64,000 nucleotides of DNA from Poriferisodalis sp964484385. Its GTDB lineage: Bacteria; Actinomycetota; Acidimicrobiia; Acidimicrobiales; Poriferisodalaceae. The stretch is from assembly GCA_964484385.1 (NCBI GenBank), contig CAZAFV010000001.1, positions 62,001 to 126,000 on the forward strand, in the 5' to 3' direction. The position numbers and the translations under genes are program-made. The notes below the pieces were generated by a model. That model was given only the letters and a program-made list of their open reading frames with translations. It did no database searches and was not told where the DNA came from. This document shows, piece after piece, positions 43,171 through 50,512 of this stretch (positions are counted from its first letter, which is position 1; each line of letters starts with the position of its first letter).

Positions 43171-44793
43171 TTACATCCGGTAGACGATGCCGCTGCCGGG
43201 AGCCGGGGCATCTTGGCGTGCCGTCAGCGCGAGGCACAGACCGAGCGTGTCGCGGGTGTCGGCAGGGTCGATGAGCCCGTCATCCCACAGGCGGGCAGTG
43301 GCGTAGTAGGGGTCGCTCTGGCGCTCGTACTGGTCGGCCACCTCGGCTCGCATGGCGGCGATCTCCTCCTCGGTGGTTTCGGTGCCGCGCATGCCGGCCA
43401 GACGGATGTCCACCAGCACGGTCTGTGCGGTCTCGGCGGACATCGTGGCGATCCGGCTGTTCGGCCAGGCGAACAGGAATCTGGGGTTGAAGCCCCGCCC
43501 GCACATGCCGTAGTTGCCGGCGCCGTATGAGCCCCCGATGAGCACCGTGTAGCGGGGCACGGTGGCGTTGGCCACGGCGGAGACCATCTTGGCCCCGTGC
43601 TTGGCGATGCCCGCCGCCTCAGAATCGCTGCCCACCATGTAGCCCGTCGTGTTCTGCAGGAACAGCAGCGGCACGCGGCGCTGCTCGCAGAGCTCGATGA
43701 AGTGGGTGGCCTTCAGAGCGTCGGAGGAGAAGATGATCCCGTTGTTGGCGATGATGCCGACTTGGAAGCCCCAGATACGGGCGAAGCCGCACGTGATGTG
43801 CTCGCCCCATTCGGGCTTGAACTCGCCGTAGCGGGAGCCGTCGACGAGCCGGGCGATGATCTCGCGGGCATCGAAGCCGATGCGGTCGTCGGCGGAGATC
43901 ACGCCGTAGATCTCCGCCGGGTCGAAATGCGGTGATTCCGGCTCGGTCCACGACAGCCAGTTCTCACGATGACTCACAGGTCGTTGGTTGGCGGCTGCGC
44001 ACAGCTCGCGCAGCTTGCCGTAGGCGGATCGCTCGTCGGGGGCCATGTAGTCGGACACGCCGGAGATGCGCGTGTGCAGCGCGGCCCCGCCCAGGTCGTC
44101 GGGTTCGATGATCTCGCCGAGTGCAGCCTTCACGATGGGTGGTCCGCCGAGGTAGATGCGCCCGATCCCCGACACCATGATCACTTCGTCGCAGAGTGCT
44201 GGCACATACGCTCCGCCCGCAGTGCAGCCGCCCAGTACCACCGAGATCTGCGGCAAACCCTGCGCCGACAGCCGGGCCTGGCGGTAGAAACTGCCGCCGA
44301 AATGGTCCTTGTCGGGGAAGATGTCGTCCTGCAGCGGCAGGAACGCGCCGCCCGAGTCCACCAGGTAGACGACGCCGAGGCCGTTCTCGGCGGCAATGTC
44401 CTGGGCTCTCACGTGCTTCTTGATGCTGATCGGCAGCAGCGAGCCGCCCTTCACCGTGGCGTCGTTGGCGATGAACATCCACGGCACCCCATGGACCACG
44501 CCTATACCGGTGACGATGCCGGCGCCGGGAGCGCTGTTGTCGTACATGTCCCATCCCGCGAGCGTGGAGAGCTCCAAGAACGGCGTGTCCGCGTCGCACA
44601 CCAGATCGATGCGGTCGCGCGGCAGGATCTTGCCGCGGCTGTGATGGCGCTCTATTGAGCGCTCGCGGCCCGCACCGCCCGAGATTGCGAACTGCTGGCG
44701 ATCCCGCAGCGTCGCGAGCAAGTCGGCATAGGCAGCGGCGTTCTTGTCGAACTCGCTGCCGGCGGTATCGATGCGGCTCTCGAACTGTCTCAT
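43171..44793 (-). CDS. acyl-CoA carboxylase beta subunit (methylcrotonyl-CoA carboxylase-like)
   Basis: A 540-residue carboxyltransferase. HHSRGKILPRDRIDLVCDAD, GWDMYDNSAPGAGIVTGIG, IANDATVKGGSLLPISIKKH and VLGGCTAGGAYVPALCDEV agree, from memory, with MCC beta subunits rather than propionyl-CoA ones. The second half includes QNTTGYMVGSDSEAAGIAKH and GGSYGAGNYGMCGRGFNPRF. The alpha subunit gene follows after 30 bp. Carboxylation of 3-methylcrotonyl-CoA or a longer isoprenoid acyl-CoA is the likely reaction. No isovaleryl-CoA dehydrogenase or methylglutaconyl-CoA hydratase gene is adjacent; the ACAD-like gene upstream is of a different type. Confidence 0.88.
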   Translation of the reverse strand: MRQFESRIDTAGSEFDKNAAAYADLLATLRDRQQFAISGGAGRERSIERHHSRGKILPRDRIDLVCDADTPFLELSTLAGWDMYDNSAPGAGIVTGIGVVHGVPWMFIANDATVKGGSLLPISIKKHVRAQDIAAENGLGVVYLVDSGGAFLPLQDDIFPDKDHFGGSFYRQARLSAQGLPQISVVLGGCTAGGAYVPALCDEVIMVSGIGRIYLGGPPIVKAALGEIIEPDDLGGAALHTRISGVSDYMAPDERSAYGKLRELCAAANQRPVSHRENWLSWTEPESPHFDPAEIYGVISADDRIGFDAREIIARLVDGSRYGEFKPEWGEHITCGFARIWGFQVGIIANNGIIFSSDALKATHFIELCEQRRVPLLFLQNTTGYMVGSDSEAAGIAKHGAKMVSAVANATVPRYTVLIGGSYGAGNYGMCGRGFNPRFLFAWPNSRIATMSAETAQTVLVDIRLAGMRGTETTEEEIAAMRAEVADQYERQSDPYYATARLWDDGLIDPADTRDTLGLCLALTARQDAPAPGSGIVYRM

Positions 44794-44871
44794 CTGCGGG
44801 CGGTGTCCCTCAGCCGGGGCGTTTCCGTCGCCGAAGATCGTACGGGGCGCGCCGGCGCGCGTCCCCTTCTC

Positions 44872-46038
44872 CTAGAAGTTGGGATCGCCTGGGTCGAGGC
44901 CCAGCAGCACCTGTCCTGCAGTGTCCATCTGGTAGCTGCCGACCATGAAGTGGCCGGCGACGGCCCTCACGTCGTTCAGCAAGCCGCCGAGCGGCGACGA
45001 GGTGTAATTGGCGGTGCTGCCAGTGGCCGTCACCAGCGTCTCCACTGCAGCGATGCAGTTCTGCACGCTCCATGAGCACGCGAGGCGCGCACGGGCATGC
45101 TGCGCCGGCGTCACGTTGCCGCAGGCAGAAGCGGTCTCCCAGATCTCCGACAGCACCTCGGCAACGAATGCCCGGCCGGCACCGGCGAGTGCGGCGGCGC
45201 GGGCCATGGCCGCCTGGGCGTCGGGCCGATTGGCCAGCGCCGAGCGGTTGTACAGCGGGGTCTTGGCCGTGGCCAAGGCTGCGAACTCGTCGATCGCCCG
45301 ATCCGCGATGCCCGATGCCACACCGGTCTTGGGGAACGGGAATCGCAATCCCGACGGCAGGCGGTAGTAGGGGTGCTCGTTGGGCTTGGGCAGCGAGTAG
45401 TTCTCGACGACCGAGGCCCGCTCATCTGGCACGAAGTACTCATTCAGCACGACGTCGTGGCTGCCGGTGCCCCGCAGGCCCACGGTGTGCCAGGTGTCGT
45501 CGATCAAGGCTGCATCGGCCGGAATGAGCACGAAGCACAAGTTCCTCGGCCGGGTGCCGTCGACGATGTTGGCCAGGATCCACCAGTCGGCCGCGGTGCA
45601 TCCGCTGACGAATGGCCACCGGCCATCCACGACCCAGCCGCCGTCTGCAGGCCGTGCCACTCCCTTGGGCACCCCGGAACCGGCGATGACTGCGCCTGGG
45701 TTGGTCGCGTAGAACCCAGTCACCGTGTCGGGCTCGAGGTAGGCGGCAAAGATCTCGGCTTCCTCATTGCAGGTCATGGCCACCCAGCCCGTTGACGGGT
45801 GCTCGTAGGCAACCCGACGGCTGAACTCGATGAACTCGGCGGGATGGCGCCCACCACCTCCGAGCTCGGAGGGCACCAGCAATCGCATGAGGCCGAGCTG
45901 TCCCAACTCGGCGATGATCTCGGGATCGGGGTAGCGCTCGGCGTCGCTGTGCTGTCCGCTGGCACGAACCCGCGCCAGCAACTCGTCGGTGAGTTCGGAC
46001 GGAGGCGGGTGCCGCCACGGCGACGAGCTGTCGGCCAT
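44872..46038 (-). CDS. acyl-CoA dehydrogenase-fold flavin monooxygenase (HsaA/HpaB-like group D)
   Basis: A 388-residue protein of the acyl-CoA dehydrogenase fold. VDGRWPFVSGCTAADWWILA in the middle domain and a TVGLRGTGSHDVVLNEYFVP strand are hallmarks of the two-component flavin monooxygenases HsaA and HpaH/C2 rather than of true dehydrogenases; the acyl-CoA dehydrogenase signature and catalytic glutamate are not evident. The start is an ATG with TAGCTT exactly 6 nt upstream (leaderless). It precedes the carboxylase genes on the same strand by 78 bp and diverges from the tandem CoA-transferase. A flavin reductase partner is not nearby. Substrate class: phenolic, steroid-derived or organosulfur compound. 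Confidence 0.8.
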   Translation of the reverse strand: MADSSSPWRHPPPSELTDELLARVRASGQHSDAERYPDPEIIAELGQLGLMRLLVPSELGGGGRHPAEFIEFSRRVAYEHPSTGWVAMTCNEEAEIFAAYLEPDTVTGFYATNPGAVIAGSGVPKGVARPADGGWVVDGRWPFVSGCTAADWWILANIVDGTRPRNLCFVLIPADAALIDDTWHTVGLRGTGSHDVVLNEYFVPDERASVVENYSLPKPNEHPYYRLPSGLRFPFPKTGVASGIADRAIDEFAALATAKTPLYNRSALANRPDAQAAMARAAALAGAGRAFVAEVLSEIWETASACGNVTPAQHARARLACSWSVQNCIAAVETLVTATGSTANYTSSPLGGLLNDVRAVAGHFMVGSYQMDTAGQVLLGLDPGDPNF

Positions 46039-46044
46039 CTGGGC

Positions 46045-46050
46045 AAGCTA
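46045..46050 (-). promoter_or_regulatory. -10-like hexamer TAGCTT for a leaderless start
   Basis: Minus-strand TAGCTT, then 6 nt (gcccag), then ATG at 46038. Same hexamer and spacing as at the PhyH gene (5089-5094). Confidence 0.5.
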
Positions 46051-46159
46051 ACCGCCGCGCAACAGCGAGCGCCTGCGTATCGTCGTACCGGCCCGCACTG
46101 CGCGGGACTCTCTCCGGCGCAGCACCAGACATATCACGAGCGTGAGGTCAGAGACCCAC

Positions 46160-48655
46160 ATGACGTCACCCGAAGCCACCCAGCACACGGCATCCACGCC
46201 GCTTGCTGGCATGACCGTTCTGGATCTCACCGATCACCGCGGCGAATTCGGGCCGTGGCTGCTGGGCGAGCTCGGCGCCGATGTGATCAAGGTCGAGCCG
46301 CCCGGCGGCACCGAGGGCCGCGCGGCACTGCCGCTGAGGTCGCAGCAGACACCCGCAGGCGACCTGCGCAGCTGGCAGTTCTGCGCGTACAACTCCAACA
46401 AGCGCTCCATCGTGCTGGACTTGGACGACCCCGACGACCGGCAGGTGTTCGAGGGCTTGGTCACCCACAGCGACTTCATCTACGAGTCGGGAGTTCCAGG
46501 GGCGCTGGCTGCAGCCGGGTACGGCCACGACGTCCTCGCAAAGCTGAACGAGCGGATTGTTCATGTGCAGGTCACACCCTTTGGTCTCGACGGACCTCGC
46601 AGCGGCGACCCGGCCTCAGAGCTGTCGCTGGCGGCCCTCGGCGGGCCGGCGAACATGCAGGGGATCTTCGAGCGGGCGCCCGTGAAGGCCTCGATCGCAC
46701 AGGCGTGGCGTCATGCGGGTGCAGAATCCGCCGCGGCAGGGCTCATGGCCCAAGCCCGCATGCGCGTCACCGCCTCGGCACAGCACGTCGGCGTGTCGGC
46801 CCAGGCGGCGATGACCTGGACGCTGCTCAATGCCATGGAGACCCACGCGATCTGTGGACGCGACTTCAAGCGCTCGGGCACGGTCGCGCAGCTGGCCGTG
46901 CCGCTCGAGATGCGCTACCGCACCCAGGACGGCTGGGCGATCGGTGTCGCCCGGGGCGTGGCGACGGGTCGGCTGCTCGACTGGTACATCGAAGAAGGCC
47001 TCGCAGACGAGAGCTGGCGAGCCGAGGAGTGGGACACCTACGACCTGCGTGCCGCGGCCGGCGAACCGATCGGCCGGACGTTCGACGAGCTGTACCAGGC
47101 GATGGTGGGGCTGTGCGAACGGCACACGAACGGCGCACTCCTGCAGCGTTCGATGGTGCTGAAGGAGACGATTGCGCCAGTCCACACCGTGGCCGACCTT
47201 GTCGAGTTCGAGCACCTGCGCGTGCGCGACTTCTGGCGGTCAATCCAAGAGGGGGACGCGGCGGGAGTCGAGCTTCCCGGCGGCCCTGCGACTATCGACG
47301 GTGTCCGTGTCGGCACCAAGCGGCAGCCGCCACGCCTCGACGAGCACGGCGCCGAGATCAGGGGGCAACTCGCTGAGGTCAGCGCCGATCCCGTGCCGCC
47401 GGCCCAGCTGCCCGCTCAACCGACAGCGTGGAGCGTGGGTGATGCCGATCTGCCTTTCGCCGGCCTGCGCGTCGCGGACTTCAGCTGGATCGGCGTGGGG
47501 CCCATCACGGCGAAGGCGCTCGCCGATCACGGCGCGACCGTGGTGCGGATCGAATCCAGCTCGCGACTCGACGGCCTGCGCGCCAACCCGCCGTTCAAAG
47601 ACGACGTCATCGACATCGACATGGCCCACTTCTTCGGCACGTTCAACACGTCGAAGCTGAGCATCGACATCGATCTCAAGACGGCTGCTGGCGTCGACAT
47701 CGCCCGCCGGATGATCGCGTGGGCAGATGTGGTGGTGGAAGCATGGACACCGGGCACCTTTGCGCGCACCATCGCCAGCGACGAACTGATCGCTGAGCTG
47801 AACCCGAAGGCAATCGTGGTGCACACATCACTGCTGGCCAGCGGCGGGCCGATGTCGGCGCTCGGCGGATTCGGCTATCACGCGGCCGCCATAGCGGGCT
47901 TCTACCCGGTCGTGGGCTGGCCCGATCTGCCGCCCGACGGCCCCTACCTCGCCTACACCGACACCATCTCCCCGCGGATCATCACCACCACGCTGCTCGC
48001 GGCGCTGGATCGCCGTCGCCGGACCGGCGAGGGCTGCGTCATCGAAGCAGCGCAGCTCGAGTGCGGATTGCAGTTCCTGGCTCCCGAGCTGGCTGACTAC
48101 GGAGAAAGCGGCACCGTGGCCACCCGCATGGGCAACCGCGACCCCGACATGGCCCCGCAGGGGGTGTACCGGTGTGCGGGGGAGGACCGGTGGTGCGCGA
48201 TCACCATCGCCGACGATGAGCAGTGGACAGCACTGGTGAAGCTCATGGATGCTCCGCCGTGGGCCCTAGCGCCCGAGCTGTCGACGGCGGAAGGGCGCCT
48301 CGCAGCCCACGATGCGATCGACGACGAGATCGCGGCGTGGACCGCTGACCAGGATGCAGCCACGCTGGAACGGCAACTGCTCGATGCCGGGATCGCAGCA
48401 GGCATGGTGCAGCGCAGCAGCGACCTGCTCGCCGACCCGCAGTATGCGCACCGCGGCTTCCACCGCTGGCTGGAGCACCCCCGGATGGGGAAAGTGCCCT
48501 ACTCGGGCCACCAGTACCAGATCGCCGGGTACGACCACGGACCGAGGTTCGCGGCGCCCATGATCGGGCAGCACACCTACGACGTGCTCAGCGGCGAACT
48601 GGGCCTCACCGACGACGAGATCGCCGAAGCCGCCGCAGCCGGCGCGCTGGGCTGA
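46160..48655 (+). CDS. tandem-domain CaiB/BaiF CoA-transferase
   Basis: An 831-residue fusion of two class III CoA-transferase domains, about residues 1-400 and 430-831. The N-domain opens LAGMTVLDLTDHRGEFGPWL and the C-domain FAGLRVADFSWIGVGPITAK. Where formyl-CoA transferase has its nucleophilic aspartate, the N-domain has Ala216 (QHVGVSAQAAM) and the C-domain Glu634 (VIEAAQLECGL), so only the second half looks catalytic. The ATG at 46160 is preferred to the GTG at 46142, which is followed by a GAGGTC ribosome-binding-like sequence. Size and layout recall DddD, but its aspartate is missing. The substrate is unknown. It diverges from the flavin monooxygenase gene. Confidence 0.87.
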   Translation: MTSPEATQHTASTPLAGMTVLDLTDHRGEFGPWLLGELGADVIKVEPPGGTEGRAALPLRSQQTPAGDLRSWQFCAYNSNKRSIVLDLDDPDDRQVFEGLVTHSDFIYESGVPGALAAAGYGHDVLAKLNERIVHVQVTPFGLDGPRSGDPASELSLAALGGPANMQGIFERAPVKASIAQAWRHAGAESAAAGLMAQARMRVTASAQHVGVSAQAAMTWTLLNAMETHAICGRDFKRSGTVAQLAVPLEMRYRTQDGWAIGVARGVATGRLLDWYIEEGLADESWRAEEWDTYDLRAAAGEPIGRTFDELYQAMVGLCERHTNGALLQRSMVLKETIAPVHTVADLVEFEHLRVRDFWRSIQEGDAAGVELPGGPATIDGVRVGTKRQPPRLDEHGAEIRGQLAEVSADPVPPAQLPAQPTAWSVGDADLPFAGLRVADFSWIGVGPITAKALADHGATVVRIESSSRLDGLRANPPFKDDVIDIDMAHFFGTFNTSKLSIDIDLKTAAGVDIARRMIAWADVVVEAWTPGTFARTIASDELIAELNPKAIVVHTSLLASGGPMSALGGFGYHAAAIAGFYPVVGWPDLPPDGPYLAYTDTISPRIITTTLLAALDRRRRTGEGCVIEAAQLECGLQFLAPELADYGESGTVATRMGNRDPDMAPQGVYRCAGEDRWCAITIADDEQWTALVKLMDAPPWALAPELSTAEGRLAAHDAIDDEIAAWTADQDAATLERQLLDAGIAAGMVQRSSDLLADPQYAHRGFHRWLEHPRMGKVPYSGHQYQIAGYDHGPRFAAPMIGQHTYDVLSGELGLTDDEIAEAAAAGALG

Positions 48656-48705
48656 CGGATCACTGCACTGCCATGGCTGCGCGGGCACCTGCCAGCGCCG
48701 CTCTT

Positions 48706-48711
48706 TAGCCT
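48706..48711 (+). promoter_or_regulatory. -10-like hexamer TAGCCT for a leaderless start
   Basis: TAGCCT, then 6 nt (gacggg), then GTG at 48718. The same hexamer and spacing recur at 50501-50506. Confidence 0.5.
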
Positions 48712-48717
48712 GACGGG

Positions 48718-49794
48718 GTGGGTTCGAAGCAGGTGCTGCCGTTGGGCGTCTTGGACTTGGCGACGGTGTCTGAGGGCAGCACCAGCGCGCAAACGCTGGC
48801 GGAAACCACCGAGTTCGCTCGCGCTGCTGACAGGCTGGGCTACGAGCGCTTCTGGGTCGCCGAACATCACAACATCGATACGGTGGCGAGCACATCGCCC
48901 GCCGTGCTGATCGCGCACCTGGCGGTCCATACCGAGCGCATCAAGCTGGGCTCAGGTGGAGTGATGTTGCCCAATCACAGCCCCGCCGTCGTGGCTGAGC
49001 AGTTCGCGATGCTCGAAGCACTGCATCCGGGCCGCATCGACCTCGGCGTCGGTCGGGCACCCGGCAGCGACCGCATTACCGCTGCAGCGGTGCGTCAGAG
49101 CACCAATACCGCTCCAGTTGAGCGTGGATCCGCAGAGGACGGCCCCAATCGAGCGGGTGCAGTCCCCGATCCTTGGCAGGTCGATGACTTCCCCAGCCAC
49201 CTCATCGACCTCATGGCGTACCTCGGCGACGTGCGCACCACGGAGGGTCCTTGGACCGACTTCCGGGCCACGCCGAGCGCGACATCGGCACCTGCGGTGC
49301 TCCTGTTGGGTTCCAGTGGCTACTCAGCGCAACTAGCGGGCTACTTGGGCTTGCCCTTCGCCTTCGCACACCATTTCGACGGCGGCGGCGTACTGGGCGC
49401 GCTCGATCTCTACCGCCAGCGGTTTCAGCCATCGTCGGTGCTGGACGAGCCATATGTGATGGTGAGCGTCGGGGTGGTCACCGCCGCCGATACGGAATCG
49501 GCCCGATACCACGCCGCACCATCGCTGCTACGCCGGTTGGGTATCCGGACGGGTCGGTTCTGGCCGATGGTCTCGCCGGACGAGGCGATGTCGCATCCAG
49601 AGTGGCAACACGCTGTGGCGATGCCGACGAATGCCATCGTCGGGGATCCGCGCGAGGTGGCATCTGCGCTCGACGCGCTGGCCGATACAACCGGTGCCGA
49701 TGAGCTGATGGTGCACACCACCACCTTCGGTCTGCCAGAGCGCATCGAGAGCCTCGAACTCACCATGGAGGCGTGGCAGCGCTCCCGAGGTTGA
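48718..49794 (+). CDS. LLM class flavin-dependent oxidoreductase, MsnO8-like
   Basis: A 358-residue luciferase-like monooxygenase starting at GTG. LPLGVLDLATVSEGSTSAQT, YERFWVAEHHNIDTVASTSP and GSGGVMLPNHSPAVVAEQFA followed by GRIDLGVGRAPGSD are the MsnO8/YtmO-type signature. TAGCCT lies 6 nt before the start, and no Shine-Dalgarno is seen. It lies 62 bp after the tandem CoA-transferase and upstream of AlkB- and DMSO-reductase-family genes. Members of the wider family include DMS monooxygenase, so a sulfur-compound substrate is conceivable, but the sequence does not establish it. Confidence 0.85.
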   Translation: MGSKQVLPLGVLDLATVSEGSTSAQTLAETTEFARAADRLGYERFWVAEHHNIDTVASTSPAVLIAHLAVHTERIKLGSGGVMLPNHSPAVVAEQFAMLEALHPGRIDLGVGRAPGSDRITAAAVRQSTNTAPVERGSAEDGPNRAGAVPDPWQVDDFPSHLIDLMAYLGDVRTTEGPWTDFRATPSATSAPAVLLLGSSGYSAQLAGYLGLPFAFAHHFDGGGVLGALDLYRQRFQPSSVLDEPYVMVSVGVVTAADTESARYHAAPSLLRRLGIRTGRFWPMVSPDEAMSHPEWQHAVAMPTNAIVGDPREVASALDALADTTGADELMVHTTTFGLPERIESLELTMEAWQRSRG

Positions 49795-49804
49795 ACTGTA
49801 TGGA

Positions 49805-49831
49805 GCAAACGTTCGACATACGGATGTTTGC
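49805..49831. promoter_or_regulatory. imperfect 27-bp palindrome upstream of the alkB-like gene (candidate operator)
   Basis: gcaaac (49805-49810) and gtttgc (49826-49831) are perfect inverted arms, and the next five positions on each side pair in three cases. It ends one base before a TAAAGT hexamer (49832-49837) that precedes the GTG at 49846. Position suggests repression, perhaps in a DNA-damage response, but it does not match the standard actinobacterial LexA box. Confidence 0.4.
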
Positions 49832-49845
49832 TAAAGTTGGCCGAC

Positions 49846-50490
49846 GTGGGAGAGACACGCACGGCAGTGCGGGCAGAGGTCGCCGATCTGCAAGCCGACC
49901 TGTTCGCTCAGGGCGAGCCGGGCGTGCGCGGCGGCACGACCGTGCGGCGCTGGACGCTGGACGAACGCTGCTGGGTCGACACCGTCTCGCGCTGGGTCAC
50001 CGGCGGCGACGAGTTGCTGCTGCGGCTAGCCGAGGCGCTGCGGTGGACATCGGCAGAGCGCGAGATGTACGGCCGGACGGTGGCTGAGCCGCGCCTGGGA
50101 GCATTCGTGCGGCCCCGCACCGCAGGCTCGGTTCCCGTCATCGACGACATGGCAGCGGCGCTCACCCGGCGCTACCGGCGCAGTTTCGACTCGGTGTGGG
50201 TGAACTACTACCGGGGCGGACAGGACTCGGTGGCGTGGCACGGCGACCGCATCGGCATCGACCCCGCCGATGCCTTGGTTGCCATCGTCTCGCTCGGCGG
50301 CCCGCGACGCTTCCTGATGCGGCCCCGCGGCGGTGGACACAGCCATTCGTTCACGCTGGCTTCGGGCGACTTGCTGGTGATGGGCGGAGCGTGCCAGCAG
50401 CGCTGGGAGCACAGCGTCCCCAAGGTCGCCGCCGCGCCTCCCCGCATGAGCGTCACCCTGCGCCCCACCAACGGCCGCATGGGTCGCTGA
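49846..50490 (+). CDS. AlkB-family 2-oxoglutarate-dependent dioxygenase
   Basis: A 214-residue protein (GTG at 49846; a TTG at 49828 is an alternative). The iron ligands His132 and Asp134 are in AWHGDRIG and His189 in RWEHSVPK; the arginines that hold 2-oxoglutarate and substrate are in PRMSVTLRPTNG (Arg200, Arg206). NYYRGGQDSVAWHGD is the AlkB hallmark. It would reverse alkylation damage on DNA or RNA bases by oxidative demethylation. No ada or alkA gene is adjacent. A TAAAGT hexamer 8 nt upstream and an imperfect palindrome before it suggest a regulated promoter. It is followed by a DMSO-reductase-family gene 22 bp downstream. Confidence 0.9.
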   Translation: MGETRTAVRAEVADLQADLFAQGEPGVRGGTTVRRWTLDERCWVDTVSRWVTGGDELLLRLAEALRWTSAEREMYGRTVAEPRLGAFVRPRTAGSVPVIDDMAAALTRRYRRSFDSVWVNYYRGGQDSVAWHGDRIGIDPADALVAIVSLGGPRRFLMRPRGGGHSHSFTLASGDLLVMGGACQQRWEHSVPKVAAAPPRMSVTLRPTNGRMGR

Positions 50491-50500
50491 AAGCGCTGCG

Positions 50501-50506
50501 TAGCCT
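50501..50506 (+). promoter_or_regulatory. -10-like hexamer TAGCCT for a leaderless start
   Basis: TAGCCT, then 6 nt (gcgatt), then GTG at 50513. It lies in the 22-bp gap after the alkB-like gene, so the molybdoenzyme may have its own transcript. Confidence 0.5.
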
Positions 50507-50512
50507 GCGATT

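Noticed and set aside
46160..48655. Tandem CoA-transferase as DddD (DMSP CoA-transferase/lyase)
   Set aside because: Length and double-domain layout fit, but the aspartate nucleophile expected in the second domain is Glu by eye alignment, and many acyl-CoA tandem transferases share the layout. Not enough to name it.
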